Of a stretch of 38,166 nucleotides of DNA, positions 1 through 7,611 are shown piece by piece. The notes beneath the pieces were generated by a model. The model was not told where the DNA came from, ran no database searches, and saw only the letters and a list, made by a program, of their open reading frames with translations. The first letter of the stretch is position 1, and each line of letters begins with the position of its first letter. The stretch covers positions 1 through 38,166 of the forward strand of contig CAIPQK010000191.1 in assembly GCA_903867185.1 (NCBI GenBank). The letters are read 5' to 3'. Made by a program: the position numbers and the translations under genes. Source of the DNA: an uncultured Candidatus Nemicrothrix sp. Lineage in GTDB: Bacteria; Actinomycetota; Acidimicrobiia; Acidimicrobiales; Acidimicrobilacustridaceae.

Positions 1-352
1 ACGCTGTTGTGCGCTCAGCTGCCGTGCCCTCGCCGAGCAGGTCGCTTGCGTCGACAGCAATTCGCTTAGAACGAGATCCAGCGCGCACAGCTTGTGCACC
101 AAACCGACGGAGTCGATTGTCGTCGACCGACTTCATTGGTCCGACACCAATAACGATGAGTGAACGACCACTGGCGTCAACAACGAATGCTGTCTGATCG
201 GCTGCCCCAGTGAATCCCTGAGTATGCAACGCCGCAACTGGTAGTCCGCGAGCTTTGAGAGCCCGATCCGAACTCTTCTCCGACCCAACAGCGACGATGA
301 CCGCATCGACACTCGCAGGAACGGAACGTGCTGGAGAAATCTTCAGAGACAC
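1..352 (-). CDS. pepA: Leucyl aminopeptidase (peptidase M17), N-terminal part, cut by window edge
   Basis: Reading the minus strand from a GTG at 352 gives 117 codons that run open off the left edge. The translation starts VSLKISPARSVPASVDAVIV and continues through an SLIVIGVGP strand and a DDNRLRRFGAQAVRAG helix. This is the pattern of the N-terminal macrodomain-like regulatory domain of M17 cytosolic leucyl aminopeptidases; the catalytic metal-binding domain would lie outside the window. The GTG is preceded by AGAGG with a 5-nt spacer, which decides the start. It follows the adenosyltransferase by 40 nt on the same strand and may be co-transcribed with it. In Mycobacterium pepB lies close to dlaT-lipB-lipA, so its presence near the lipoylation genes fits an actinobacterial neighbourhood. 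The family call rests on the N-terminal domain only. Confidence 0.7.
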   Translation of the reverse strand, partial: MSLKISPARSVPASVDAVIVAVGSEKSSDRALKARGLPVAALHTQGFTGAADQTAFVVDASGRSLIVIGVGPMKSVDDNRLRRFGAQAVRAGSRSKRIAVDASDLLGEGTAAERTTA

Positions 353-392
353 GGGGACCTCTTTATTGGGTTCAGGAGAACGAATTGATCAC

Positions 393-929
393 TTATGGCT
401 TCACGGACCGCGTTGGCAACGACGTTCCTTCTTGCCAGCGGGCAAGAGTCCAAAGCAGATCCGACAAGCGGTTGAGATAGGGAACGACTGCGCTTCCGGC
501 ACCAGCAGCCGCAAGACTGTCGCGCTCGGCACGACGAGCGACCGTTCGAGCGACATCGAGAAGTGCACCGATTCGATTCTGACCCGGAACCACAAACTCG
601 GTCGGCGGTTCGAACTTCGCACTTGTGCTGTCGATCAATTCTTCAAGATGGGTGACCATGTCGTCGGTCACGAGCGTTGCCCCTGCGGTCAACTTGTCGC
701 GACTACCGGGGTCGGCGGCGAGCTCGCCCATCAGAACCCAGAGGTCCCGTTCAAGGTGCACCAACAGGTCACCCAATTCGGCGTCGGCTTCCGCACGAGC
801 AAGTCCGAGAAACGATTGCAACTCGTCGACCGTGCCGTAGGCAGTCGGCGCCGCTGAATCTTTTGCGACACGACCGCCGTAGAGCAGTCCGGTTGTGCCG
901 TCATCACCTTTACGCGTATAGATCTTCAC
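393..929 (-). CDS. pduO: ATP:cob(I)alamin adenosyltransferase, PduO type
   Basis: A 178-residue protein that transfers the adenosyl group of ATP to cob(I)alamin to form coenzyme B12. The N-terminus TRKGDDGTTGLLYGGR is the family's ATP-binding loop, followed by YGTVDELQSFLG, then VPGQNRIGALLDVARTVARR with the conserved Arg-rich helix, and YLNRLSDLLWTLARW near the C-terminus. The length is usual for the trimeric PduO-type enzymes. The start is GTG (MKIYTRKG read from GTG). There is no Shine-Dalgarno sequence, but a TAGGCT box ends 7 nt before the GTG, which suggests a leaderless transcript. It is divergent from metH, the other B12-dependent function in the window. The C-terminus beyond the YLNRLSD motif is short and normal. 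High confidence in family and function. Confidence 0.93.
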   Translation of the reverse strand: MKIYTRKGDDGTTGLLYGGRVAKDSAAPTAYGTVDELQSFLGLARAEADAELGDLLVHLERDLWVLMGELAADPGSRDKLTAGATLVTDDMVTHLEELIDSTSAKFEPPTEFVVPGQNRIGALLDVARTVARRAERDSLAAAGAGSAVVPYLNRLSDLLWTLARWQEGTSLPTRSVKP

Positions 930-936
930 GAAAGCG

Positions 937-942
937 AGCCTA
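937..942 (-). promoter_or_regulatory. Putative -10 box of the adenosyltransferase gene (leaderless)
   Basis: On the minus strand TAGGCT fits TANNNT and its last base is separated from the GTG start by 7 nt, so transcription would begin at or next to the start codon. No convincing -35 hexamer is seen. The same arrangement recurs before several other genes in this window, which raises confidence a little. Confidence 0.45.
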
Positions 943-996
943 GAGGCAGCCGAGCAGCTGACCCGCCTCCAGCGTCTGATCGCGACCCTGCTCTGC

Positions 997-1002
997 TACC
1001 GT
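997..1002 (+). promoter_or_regulatory. Putative -10 box of metH
   Basis: TACCGT fits TANNNT and would place the metH transcription start near 1009, giving a leader of about 98 nt before the GTG. No clear -35 hexamer is visible. The intergenic stretch 930-1106 holds this box, the divergent box of the adenosyltransferase and a foldable leader; no coding sequence is seen in it. Confidence 0.35.
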
Positions 1003-1008
1003 GTGAGA

Positions 1009-1054
1009 GCCGAAGCTGACCTGATGGGTAGGGCGTGATGCCCCGGCTTGCGGC
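1009..1054 (+). promoter_or_regulatory. Foldable element in the metH leader
   Basis: GCCGAAGC at 1009-1016 can pair with GCTTGCGGC at 1046-1054 (eight pairs with one bulged G at 1050). Inside it GGGC at 1031-1034 pairs with GCCC at 1040-1043 around GTGAT. If the TACCGT box at 997 is the -10, this structure would be the very 5-prime end of the metH mRNA. It does not match the cobalamin-box pattern. The match to known SAM or SAH riboswitch patterns is poor, although CCCCGGCTTGC resembles a stretch of SAM-IV. Its role is inference. Confidence 0.3.
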
Positions 1055-1106
1055 GAGATCACAACCGATCCTCGTTCCGCGCCAGTCCATCTTCAGGAGA
1101 TCCACG

Positions 1107-4100
1107 GTGAGCACATTCCTTGAGGCAATCCATGACCGAGTCGTCATCTTCGACGGCGGCATGGGCACCTGCATTCAGACCAGTGGCGTTACCGAAGAGG
1201 ATTTTGGCGGACCTGATCTCGAGGGTTGCAACGAGCTCCTTGTGGTTACCCGACCCGACATAATCGCTGATGTCCACGCTCGTTATCTCGAAGTCGGTTG
1301 CGATGTCATCGAGACAGATACGTTCGGTGCTTTCGCTATCCCACTAGGCGAATACGACCTCGCCGATCGCGTTCACGAATTGAACGTTGCGGCTGCCCGC
1401 CTTGCCCGAGGAGTCGCAAATGACTTTTCGACACCAGACCGACCCCGCTGGGTTGCCGGCTCAATTGGGCCAGGTACACGCTTCCCTTCACTCGGCCAGA
1501 TTCGCTATGCCGAACTCCGAGACCACTACGAAGCGCAGGCACGGGCACTGATCGAAGGCGGCGTCGACCTCCTCATCATTGAAACCATGTTCGACCTCCT
1601 CACGGTGAAGGCCGCCATGAACGGTTCTCGCCGAGCGATGCGAGCAGAGGGTCGTGAAGTCCCCCTTCAGGTGCAGGTCACGATGGAACTCACGGGCCGC
1701 ATGCTGCCCGGAACGGAAATCGCGGCGGCTCTTGCAGCAATCGACCCCCTCCACCCCGATGTGATTGGCATCAACTGTGCGACAGGACCAGTCGAAATGG
1801 GCGAACACCTTCGCCATCTCGCCGCCCACGCACGCATGCCGATCTCATGCATTCCAAATGCTGGTCTACCCAGTGTTGTCGACGGACATATGCATTACGA
1901 CCTCTCCCCAGAAGGTCTGGCCGATCACCACGAACGATTCATCACTGAACTCGGTGTGAACATCGTTGGCGGCTGCTGCGGGACAACCCCCGAGCATCTC
2001 GCAGCTGTTGTCGAACGATGCCGCGATCTCACTCCGGCTCCACGTAAACCACTACACGAGGCCGGCGCAACGTCGATCTATTCGCTCGTACCGTTTGAAC
2101 AAGACACCTCGTTCATGATCATCGGCGAACGAACGAACGCCAATGGCTCGAAGAAGTTCCGTGAGGCGCTTCTTGATTCTGACCTCGATACATGCGTACA
2201 GATGGCCAAAGACCAGGTACGCGAGGGCGCACACGTTCTCGATGTCTGTGTCGACTACGTCGGACGCGATGGGGCCAACGACATGGATGAGTTGGCCAAA
2301 TTGCTCGCCACGCAGTCCAGCGTTCCGCTCGTGCTTGATTCGACGGAACCTGAGGTTTTGGAAGCGGGACTTTCCTGGCTCGGGGGTCGCGCAATCCTCA
2401 ACTCTGCCAATCTCGAAGACAGCGATACTGAAGGCAGTCGTCTTGATCGGGTTATGAAACTCGCCGCCGAATACGGCGCAGCAGTGATCTGCCTTCTCAT
2501 CGATGAAGAAGGACAAGCACGAGATATTGAATGGAAGTTGCGAATTGCCCACCGCATTCACGACCTCGCCGTAAATCGCTACGGCTTGGAACCCAGCGAT
2601 CTCATTTTTGATGCGCTCACGTTCCCGCTTTCCACGGGTGACGACGATCTACGCGGCGACGCAGTCGCAACGATTGAAGCAATCCGACGCATCAAAGCCG
2701 AATTGCCTGGCGTTTTCACAACGCTTGGGGTTTCAAACGTTTCCTTTGGTCTCAAGCCTGCCGCCCGCCACGTACTCAATTCAGTGTTTCTTGCCGAATG
2801 CGTCAAAGCCGGGCTCGACTCGGCGATCGTGCACGCTGCCCGCATCATGCCGCTCAACAAAATTCCCGATGAGCAACGAGAGGTAGCCCTCGATCTCATT
2901 TATGACCGCCGGAGCGAGGGCTACGACCCACTTACGAAACTTCTCGACATCTTCGCCGATGTGAAGGCCGCTGACGTTGTCCGAGAAGACCGTAGTGACT
3001 GGTCGATCGAAAAGATTCTCAGCCAGCGAATCATCGACGGCGAGCGCGAAAACCTCGAAGCCGATCTCGACCGAGCAATGAGCGAAGGCATGGAACCGCT
3101 CTTCATCATTAACGATGTGCTCCTCGCTGGAATGAAAGTCGTGGGTGAGCTTTTCGCCACCGGAGAGATGCAACTTCCGTTCGTTCTCCAATCAGCGGAA
3201 ACAATGAAGACCTCGGTTGCCCATCTTGAGCAGTTCATGGAAAAAGTCGACGATGGGGGCAAAGGCCGCATTGTCCTCGCCACCGTCAAGGGCGACGTCC
3301 ACGACATCGGTAAAAACCTTGTCGACATCATCCTCACCAACAATGGCTACGAGGTCATCAACCTCGGAATCAAGATTTCGATTGCCGAGATGATCGAGAA
3401 GGCCGTCGAGGTAAACGCCGACGCCATCGGCATGAGCGGACTTCTCGTGAAGTCCACACTCATCATGCGAGACAATCTCGAAGAATTGAACGCGCGGAAT
3501 CTCTCGAACATCCCTGTGCTCCTCGGCGGCGCCGCCCTCACACGTAGTTACGTCGAACGCGATCTGCGCGAGGTCTACGAGGGTCGTTTGTTCTATGGCA
3601 AAGACGCATTTGAGGGTCTTCGTGTTATGGACCGAATTGGCGACATCAAGCGCGGCACCGAGCCAGACGATTTCGATTGGGGTCGAGTCCCCAGCGAAAG
3701 CAAGGTCCCAGCACGCTCTGGCACAAAAACGGTGACGGCCGCCGAGGACCTTCCGCTGCGATCGCCCGAGGTGACCTCCGATAACGAGATCTTCACTCCC
3801 CCGTTTCTCGGCACCAAAGTCATCAAGGGAATTTCGCTTGACGACATTGCGGCATATATCAACGAAACCGCTCTGTTCCGAAACCAGTGGCAATTCCGGC
3901 CTGAAACAACCGACGGCGTCACGGAAACCGACGAAGAGTTCAAGAATCGAATTCGTCCAACACTGCGATCACAACTTGCTGAGGCGAAAGCTGCCGACAT
4001 GCTCATTCCCCAGGTCGTCTATGGGTATTTCGCAGTGAATAGCGACGGAGATGACCTCGTCGTCTGGACTGACGCGACTCGCTCGGAAGAGCTCACTCGC

Positions 4101-4592
4101 TTCCACTACCCGCGTCAACAATCAGCCCCTTTTATGTGCATCGCCGACTTCTTCCGGCCAACCGATGCTGATGTCGACTACGCCGCATTCCATATCGTCA
4201 CTATGGGTCAACGCGTCAGCGATGTCGCCGCGAAACTCTTCGAGGAGAACCGCTACCAGGAGTACCTCTTGGTGCACGGCCTCGGCGTCGAGATGGCTGA
4301 AGCGCTTGCTGAGTATTGGCATCGCCGCATGCGCGAAGACTGGGGCTTCGCCCAGGATGATGGCCCATCGCTCGCAGGCCTTTTCCGCCAGCAATATCGC
4401 GGTGGACGCTATTCGTGGGGTTACCCCGCATGCCCTGATCTTGAAGACAACGAACGTGTTGCCAAAATTCTTGATGCGGGACGCATTGGCATCGAGGTCA
4501 ACGAGGACACTGGCTTCCAATACCAGCCTGAACAAACCACGTCAGCGCTGATTTGCCATCATCCGCAGGCCAAGTACTTCGTCGCCCGCTGA
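1107..4592 (+). CDS. metH: Cobalamin-dependent methionine synthase
   Basis: This 1161-residue cytoplasmic enzyme moves a methyl group from methyltetrahydrofolate through methylcobalamin to homocysteine. All four modules are visible. The homocysteine barrel occupies about 1-320 (FDGGMGT, GINCATGP and GGCCGTTPEHL, giving the zinc cysteines). The pterin-binding barrel covers about 330-620 (IIGERTNANGSKKF, LVLDSTEP). The B12 module covers about 640-840 and has DVHDIGKN with the cobalt-ligating His, plus SGLLVKS and LLGGAALTRSY. The AdoMet-binding reactivation domain runs to the end (RYSWGYPACPD, HPQAKYF). The start is taken as the GTG at 1107 because AGGAGA at 1095-1100 precedes it by 6 nt and VIFDGGMGT follows at the usual distance. 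An in-frame ATG at 1035 lies upstream but would add 24 unrelated residues. The gene is complete, with no missing key residue seen. It ends 3 nt from the convergent neighbour. Confidence 0.97.
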   Translation: MSTFLEAIHDRVVIFDGGMGTCIQTSGVTEEDFGGPDLEGCNELLVVTRPDIIADVHARYLEVGCDVIETDTFGAFAIPLGEYDLADRVHELNVAAARLARGVANDFSTPDRPRWVAGSIGPGTRFPSLGQIRYAELRDHYEAQARALIEGGVDLLIIETMFDLLTVKAAMNGSRRAMRAEGREVPLQVQVTMELTGRMLPGTEIAAALAAIDPLHPDVIGINCATGPVEMGEHLRHLAAHARMPISCIPNAGLPSVVDGHMHYDLSPEGLADHHERFITELGVNIVGGCCGTTPEHLAAVVERCRDLTPAPRKPLHEAGATSIYSLVPFEQDTSFMIIGERTNANGSKKFREALLDSDLDTCVQMAKDQVREGAHVLDVCVDYVGRDGANDMDELAKLLATQSSVPLVLDSTEPEVLEAGLSWLGGRAILNSANLEDSDTEGSRLDRVMKLAAEYGAAVICLLIDEEGQARDIEWKLRIAHRIHDLAVNRYGLEPSDLIFDALTFPLSTGDDDLRGDAVATIEAIRRIKAELPGVFTTLGVSNVSFGLKPAARHVLNSVFLAECVKAGLDSAIVHAARIMPLNKIPDEQREVALDLIYDRRSEGYDPLTKLLDIFADVKAADVVREDRSDWSIEKILSQRIIDGERENLEADLDRAMSEGMEPLFIINDVLLAGMKVVGELFATGEMQLPFVLQSAETMKTSVAHLEQFMEKVDDGGKGRIVLATVKGDVHDIGKNLVDIILTNNGYEVINLGIKISIAEMIEKAVEVNADAIGMSGLLVKSTLIMRDNLEELNARNLSNIPVLLGGAALTRSYVERDLREVYEGRLFYGKDAFEGLRVMDRIGDIKRGTEPDDFDWGRVPSESKVPARSGTKTVTAAEDLPLRSPEVTSDNEIFTPPFLGTKVIKGISLDDIAAYINETALFRNQWQFRPETTDGVTETDEEFKNRIRPTLRSQLAEAKAADMLIPQVVYGYFAVNSDGDDLVVWTDATRSEELTRFHYPRQQSAPFMCIADFFRPTDADVDYAAFHIVTMGQRVSDVAAKLFEENRYQEYLLVHGLGVEMAEALAEYWHRRMREDWGFAQDDGPSLAGLFRQQYRGGRYSWGYPACPDLEDNERVAKILDAGRIGIEVNEDTGFQYQPEQTTSALICHHPQAKYFVAR

Positions 4593-4595
4593 GAC

Positions 4596-5459
4596 TTAGT
4601 TGGCCGAGGACAGCAGCGCCCTTGCGACCAAGTCGGTCCCAAACGCAGTGAGAATCGCCAAGTACAGCAATCCTGTTGCCGCCATCACCGCGGAATACGC
4701 GCGTTCTTTCAGCGCGAGGCGTGTCGTGATGATCAAACCAATGGTGGTAATCGCGCACATCACCCAGAACCAGGTGAGCAGTCCGTTGTAACCGTCGTCG
4801 ATCGTTCCGTTGATCGCCGAGATCATTCCGGTTGGGACGAGCAGCAAGGCCACTTCAGGAACCCAGAGCCAACCCGTCCAGTAGACCAGCTCGAGCAGTG
4901 CGCCTCGAGCCAAGCCCGGCTGCACGAGATACCAGTGACCAAGCAGCATGGCATCGGTAACGGCGCCGAGGAACAGTGCCCCGACGACGAATCGTGAGAC
5001 CGCAAGCCAAGCTGGGCCACCGGCTTCGAGTCCAGCAGCGAAGACCCCCACGAAACCAATGATCGGAGCGATGAGATCTAGTCGGGGGTCAAACTCACGA
5101 ACAGTCGCATCCTTTTCAGCGACCTCGCGTTCGATGCCCGTCATCGCTGCGACGCGCTCAGTGCGGCTCTCGGCCAATGCGACTTGCCCCGATACCCCCG
5201 CTTTGCGGCGAACGATCGACAAGGCCAGCGCGTATCCCGATGCGAGAACTACGCCCACTGAAGCGACATCTCGCACGACTAACGGCTCGATCACAAATAT
5301 TCCGATGTACGCGGCTCCGCCCGCCATGAGCAGGTATGTCCCGCGCATAAGCCATCCGTAGCCAAGAGAGACCTCTCTGCGCCGCGTTGTAACCCAGAGG
5401 AACAGAAGCCCACCGGCTGCCCACTGAAGCAGGAGCGAGGCGGCGTCGAAATCAATCAT
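4596..5459 (-). CDS. Polytopic membrane protein of unknown function
   Basis: A 287-residue protein with about eight hydrophobic segments, near residues 8-24, 38-57, 65-82, 129-147, 153-176, 187-208, 225-247 and 255-280. A charged loop of about 45 residues (83-127) separates segments 3 and 4. Segment 5 ends in TDAMLLGHWYLVQPG, where a His-Trp-Tyr group sits at the membrane edge, and segment 6 is Trp-rich (WTGWLWVPEV). I do not recognise the family. The conserved-looking His could be a ligand site, but that is speculation. The gene follows the M24 peptidase by 14 nt on the same strand and is probably co-transcribed; its stop faces the metH stop across 3 nt. No Shine-Dalgarno sequence precedes the ATG. 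Coding status is well supported by length, codon pattern and topology. Confidence 0.8.
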   Translation of the reverse strand: MIDFDAASLLLQWAAGGLLFLWVTTRRREVSLGYGWLMRGTYLLMAGGAAYIGIFVIEPLVVRDVASVGVVLASGYALALSIVRRKAGVSGQVALAESRTERVAAMTGIEREVAEKDATVREFDPRLDLIAPIIGFVGVFAAGLEAGGPAWLAVSRFVVGALFLGAVTDAMLLGHWYLVQPGLARGALLELVYWTGWLWVPEVALLLVPTGMISAINGTIDDGYNGLLTWFWVMCAITTIGLIITTRLALKERAYSAVMAATGLLYLAILTAFGTDLVARALLSSAN

Positions 5460-5473
5460 GGGTCGTCACTTTG

Positions 5474-6577
5474 TCATGCTTCGACAGACACCAATGACCG
5501 ATCGGCGTTTGTTATTGATTCCGCCCCCGATTCGGTCACCACGATGATGTCTTCAAGGCGGAATCCAAATTCGTTAGGGAGGTAGATCCCTGGCTCGACC
5601 GAATACGCATTTCCAACGACAAGCGGGGCAGAATTTCCACGGACGATGTAGGGATCTTCGTGTTCTTCAACACCGATGCCATGGCCTGTGCGGTGCATGA
5701 ACCATTCGCCATAGCCGGCATCGTCGATGAGCGAACGCGTGACTGCATCGACGGCTTCGGCGGCAACACCAGCACCGCCCGCATTTCTGCCAGCCGACTC
5801 GGCGCGTTCCAGAATTTCATACACCTCAGTCATGCGCGCCGTTGGCTCACCCGTCACGACACAACGAGTGATGTCGGAGCAGTAGCCGATTCCGTTTCCG
5901 TCAGCCATGGTTCCACCAAAGTCACAAAGCACAACTTCGTTGGGCCTAATGACACGAGATGTTGGTTCATGATGTGGACTTGCGGCGTTCTCCCCCGCGG
6001 CAACGATCACGAAGTTCACTCGATGGTGACCGTCAGCCAGAATCCGTTGGCCGAGATCCGCCGAAACTTCTGCTTCGGTTCGGCCGATAAGCGGAATCTC
6101 GCCCCCTTGCAGTTGGCCAGCGATGCGGTCGACAGAGGCAGCGGCCGCACGCAGAGCGAGAACTTCTGAGGCATCTTTCACGGCACGCAATGGTCCGATT
6201 ACCGAAGACGTGGTGATGAAGGAAAGATCAGGACGAGCGTGCTGGAGTTCAACCAAAAAGCGTGCCCATGTGCGTTCGCCAATTGCGGCACTTTGAGCAG
6301 CGCCAACGAGATCCGAAACAATCGTGGTCGGGTCGTCGGTTTCACCCCATGGGCGAATGGCGAAGAGATCGTCACGAGGCACGACACGAGCGACTTCAAG
6401 TGACGGTACAACCAGCGTGGCCTCCCCATCGAGGGGCACGACGAGCATCGTGAGCCGCTCAAGAGGCATTGCTTCGTAACCGGTGAGCCAAGGAAGGTCG
6501 GGACCGACGGAAAGCAAACACACATCAACTCGTTGATCGGCCATTGCCGCTCGGACTCGTTCAAGACGGTCATTCAT
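5474..6577 (-). CDS. Xaa-Pro aminopeptidase / M24 family metallopeptidase
   Basis: A two-metal peptidase of the creatinase (pita-bread) fold, expected to cut N-terminal residues or dipeptides at proline in the cytoplasm. An N-terminal creatinase-like domain (about 1-130, RLERVRAAMADQRVDVCLL) is followed by the catalytic domain. Its five metal ligands can be placed: Asp in LCDFGG, Asp in CSDITRCVV, His in HRTGHGIGVEEHEDPY, Glu in YSVEPGIY and Glu in GFRLEDIIVVTE. The chosen ATG at 6577 matches where homologues begin (MNDRLERV) and has only a weak GGTG upstream. Alternatives are an ATG at 6619 that overlaps the preceding stop as TGATG, or a GTG at 6622. The tight link to the glycosyltransferase gene suggests one transcript, though the functions are not obviously related. 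Exact substrate is unknown; PepQ or PepP type cannot be told apart here. Confidence 0.9.
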   Translation of the reverse strand: MNDRLERVRAAMADQRVDVCLLSVGPDLPWLTGYEAMPLERLTMLVVPLDGEATLVVPSLEVARVVPRDDLFAIRPWGETDDPTTIVSDLVGAAQSAAIGERTWARFLVELQHARPDLSFITTSSVIGPLRAVKDASEVLALRAAAASVDRIAGQLQGGEIPLIGRTEAEVSADLGQRILADGHHRVNFVIVAAGENAASPHHEPTSRVIRPNEVVLCDFGGTMADGNGIGYCSDITRCVVTGEPTARMTEVYEILERAESAGRNAGGAGVAAEAVDAVTRSLIDDAGYGEWFMHRTGHGIGVEEHEDPYIVRGNSAPLVVGNAYSVEPGIYLPNEFGFRLEDIIVVTESGAESITNADRSLVSVEA

Positions 6578-6618
6578 CATCACACCGAGGTTAATGGGCA
6601 CCAGCAACGGATCAGCCA

Positions 6619-7611
6619 TCACGACAGCAAACGATTAAACGGATCGGTCGGACGCTCTTCGGGAACTAAAGACCGCCATTCGCTCCGCTCTTGATCTCGA
6701 ATTCGTGTTCCATCTCGGTAGAAACCGTATGACCATCGCTGCGATTCCATTCCCCTCGAAAAGTAATCGATTCGATCGAGATACCAACGCCAAAGGTCTG
6801 CGACTAGAGGGTTCTGCTCCATCTTCAACTTCGATCGTTCGAAACCAATACCCAGACCCTTTGTGAAGTGATACATCACGAGAGGGTCGCCATTCACCCG
6901 ATAGTCACCTCGGTCGTCAATCGAGAGATGCCGCTGGTGCATATTCCACGATGCAACATTGAATCCGGCCTGCCGGAAGATCAAGCAGTTCGGAAAAAAC
7001 GGCGGGATGAGGTCCCCCCACCGCTGATCAACGAATAATCCTCTTGCAATGTCATCGACACAATGATTCTCCAAACGACTCGCCCACCACTCAGCAAATC
7101 GAATGCCTTCCTCGCAAGGACTCACACCGAACATTCCGAAGTTGTAGATCCCATGCGCAAGAGTGGATATTTCCTCCTCAACTGCGTGACTATCGAGAGC
7201 CGACGCATCGAGTAGGTGAGGGGTCAGCAAGACTGAAGCCTCACTCAAAGCATTCTCAACATCGGAAAGCGGACCGAAAAGAGCGGTATCTGGATCAAGG
7301 TAAAGAACCGGATGTTCACGCTCGAGTAATCGCAGGAGCGCTCGTCCCTTGACTGCAGTGCACGCCGCAACCACGTCGTACCCGAAAATCCACGAGTCGT
7401 GTGCTTCGCCGAGCAGGTCCTCGGAGGTAAGAACCTCGTCAAACAAACCGCTGCGCAATCGTTGCCCATGCGGCGAATCCTCGGCTGGAAACGTATCGAC
7501 AAGCACAAGCGTGAATTTTGCGTCTGGAGCGTAACGCTTTACCGACTCAGCAAGTACGGAAGCTTGCGCCAAATAGGCGAGGTTTGCGGAGGTGAAAATC
7601 TCAAGCGCCAT
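6619..7611 (-). CDS. Nucleotide-diphospho-sugar transferase-like glycosyltransferase (GT8-like, GT-A fold)
   Basis: A 330-residue protein without a signal peptide or membrane segment. It begins with a Rossmann-like strand and helix (LEIFTSANLAYLAQASVLAESV) and carries a D-x-D type motif in LYLDPDTALFGPL at about residues 100-112. Further on are NFGMFGVSPCEEGIRFAEWW and VDQRWGDLIPPFFPN, a pattern I associate with GT-A enzymes found beside repeat-containing glycosyltransferases in surface polysaccharide loci. The donor and acceptor sugars cannot be read from the sequence. Its start overlaps the end of the larger glycosyltransferase by 11 nt, and its TGA overlaps a possible ATG of the M24 gene. 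Base composition looks closer to 50 percent GC in sampled lines than in the flanking housekeeping genes. The two glycosyltransferases probably act in one pathway. Confidence 0.8.
   Translation of the reverse strand: MALEIFTSANLAYLAQASVLAESVKRYAPDAKFTLVLVDTFPAEDSPHGQRLRSGLFDEVLTSEDLLGEAHDSWIFGYDVVAACTAVKGRALLRLLEREHPVLYLDPDTALFGPLSDVENALSEASVLLTPHLLDASALDSHAVEEEISTLAHGIYNFGMFGVSPCEEGIRFAEWWASRLENHCVDDIARGLFVDQRWGDLIPPFFPNCLIFRQAGFNVASWNMHQRHLSIDDRGDYRVNGDPLVMYHFTKGLGIGFERSKLKMEQNPLVADLWRWYLDRIDYFSRGMESQRWSYGFYRDGTRIRDQERSEWRSLVPEERPTDPFNRLLS

Noticed and set aside
255-857. 200-codon plus-strand frame over the adenosyltransferase
   Set aside because: It lies opposite two clearly coding genes and has no recognisable domain.
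1009-1080. SAM-IV or SAM-I riboswitch before metH
   Set aside because: Only CCCCGGCTTGC matches by eye; the following CCGGCAACC core and the pseudoknot partner are missing. Kept as an unnamed structured leader.
930-1106. Cobalamin riboswitch
   Set aside because: No B12-box-like sequence and too little space for the usual aptamer.
3192-3893. 233-codon open frame antisense to metH, and a 169-codon one at 2052-2561
   Set aside because: They mirror the metH codon pattern, have no ribosome binding site and no family features.
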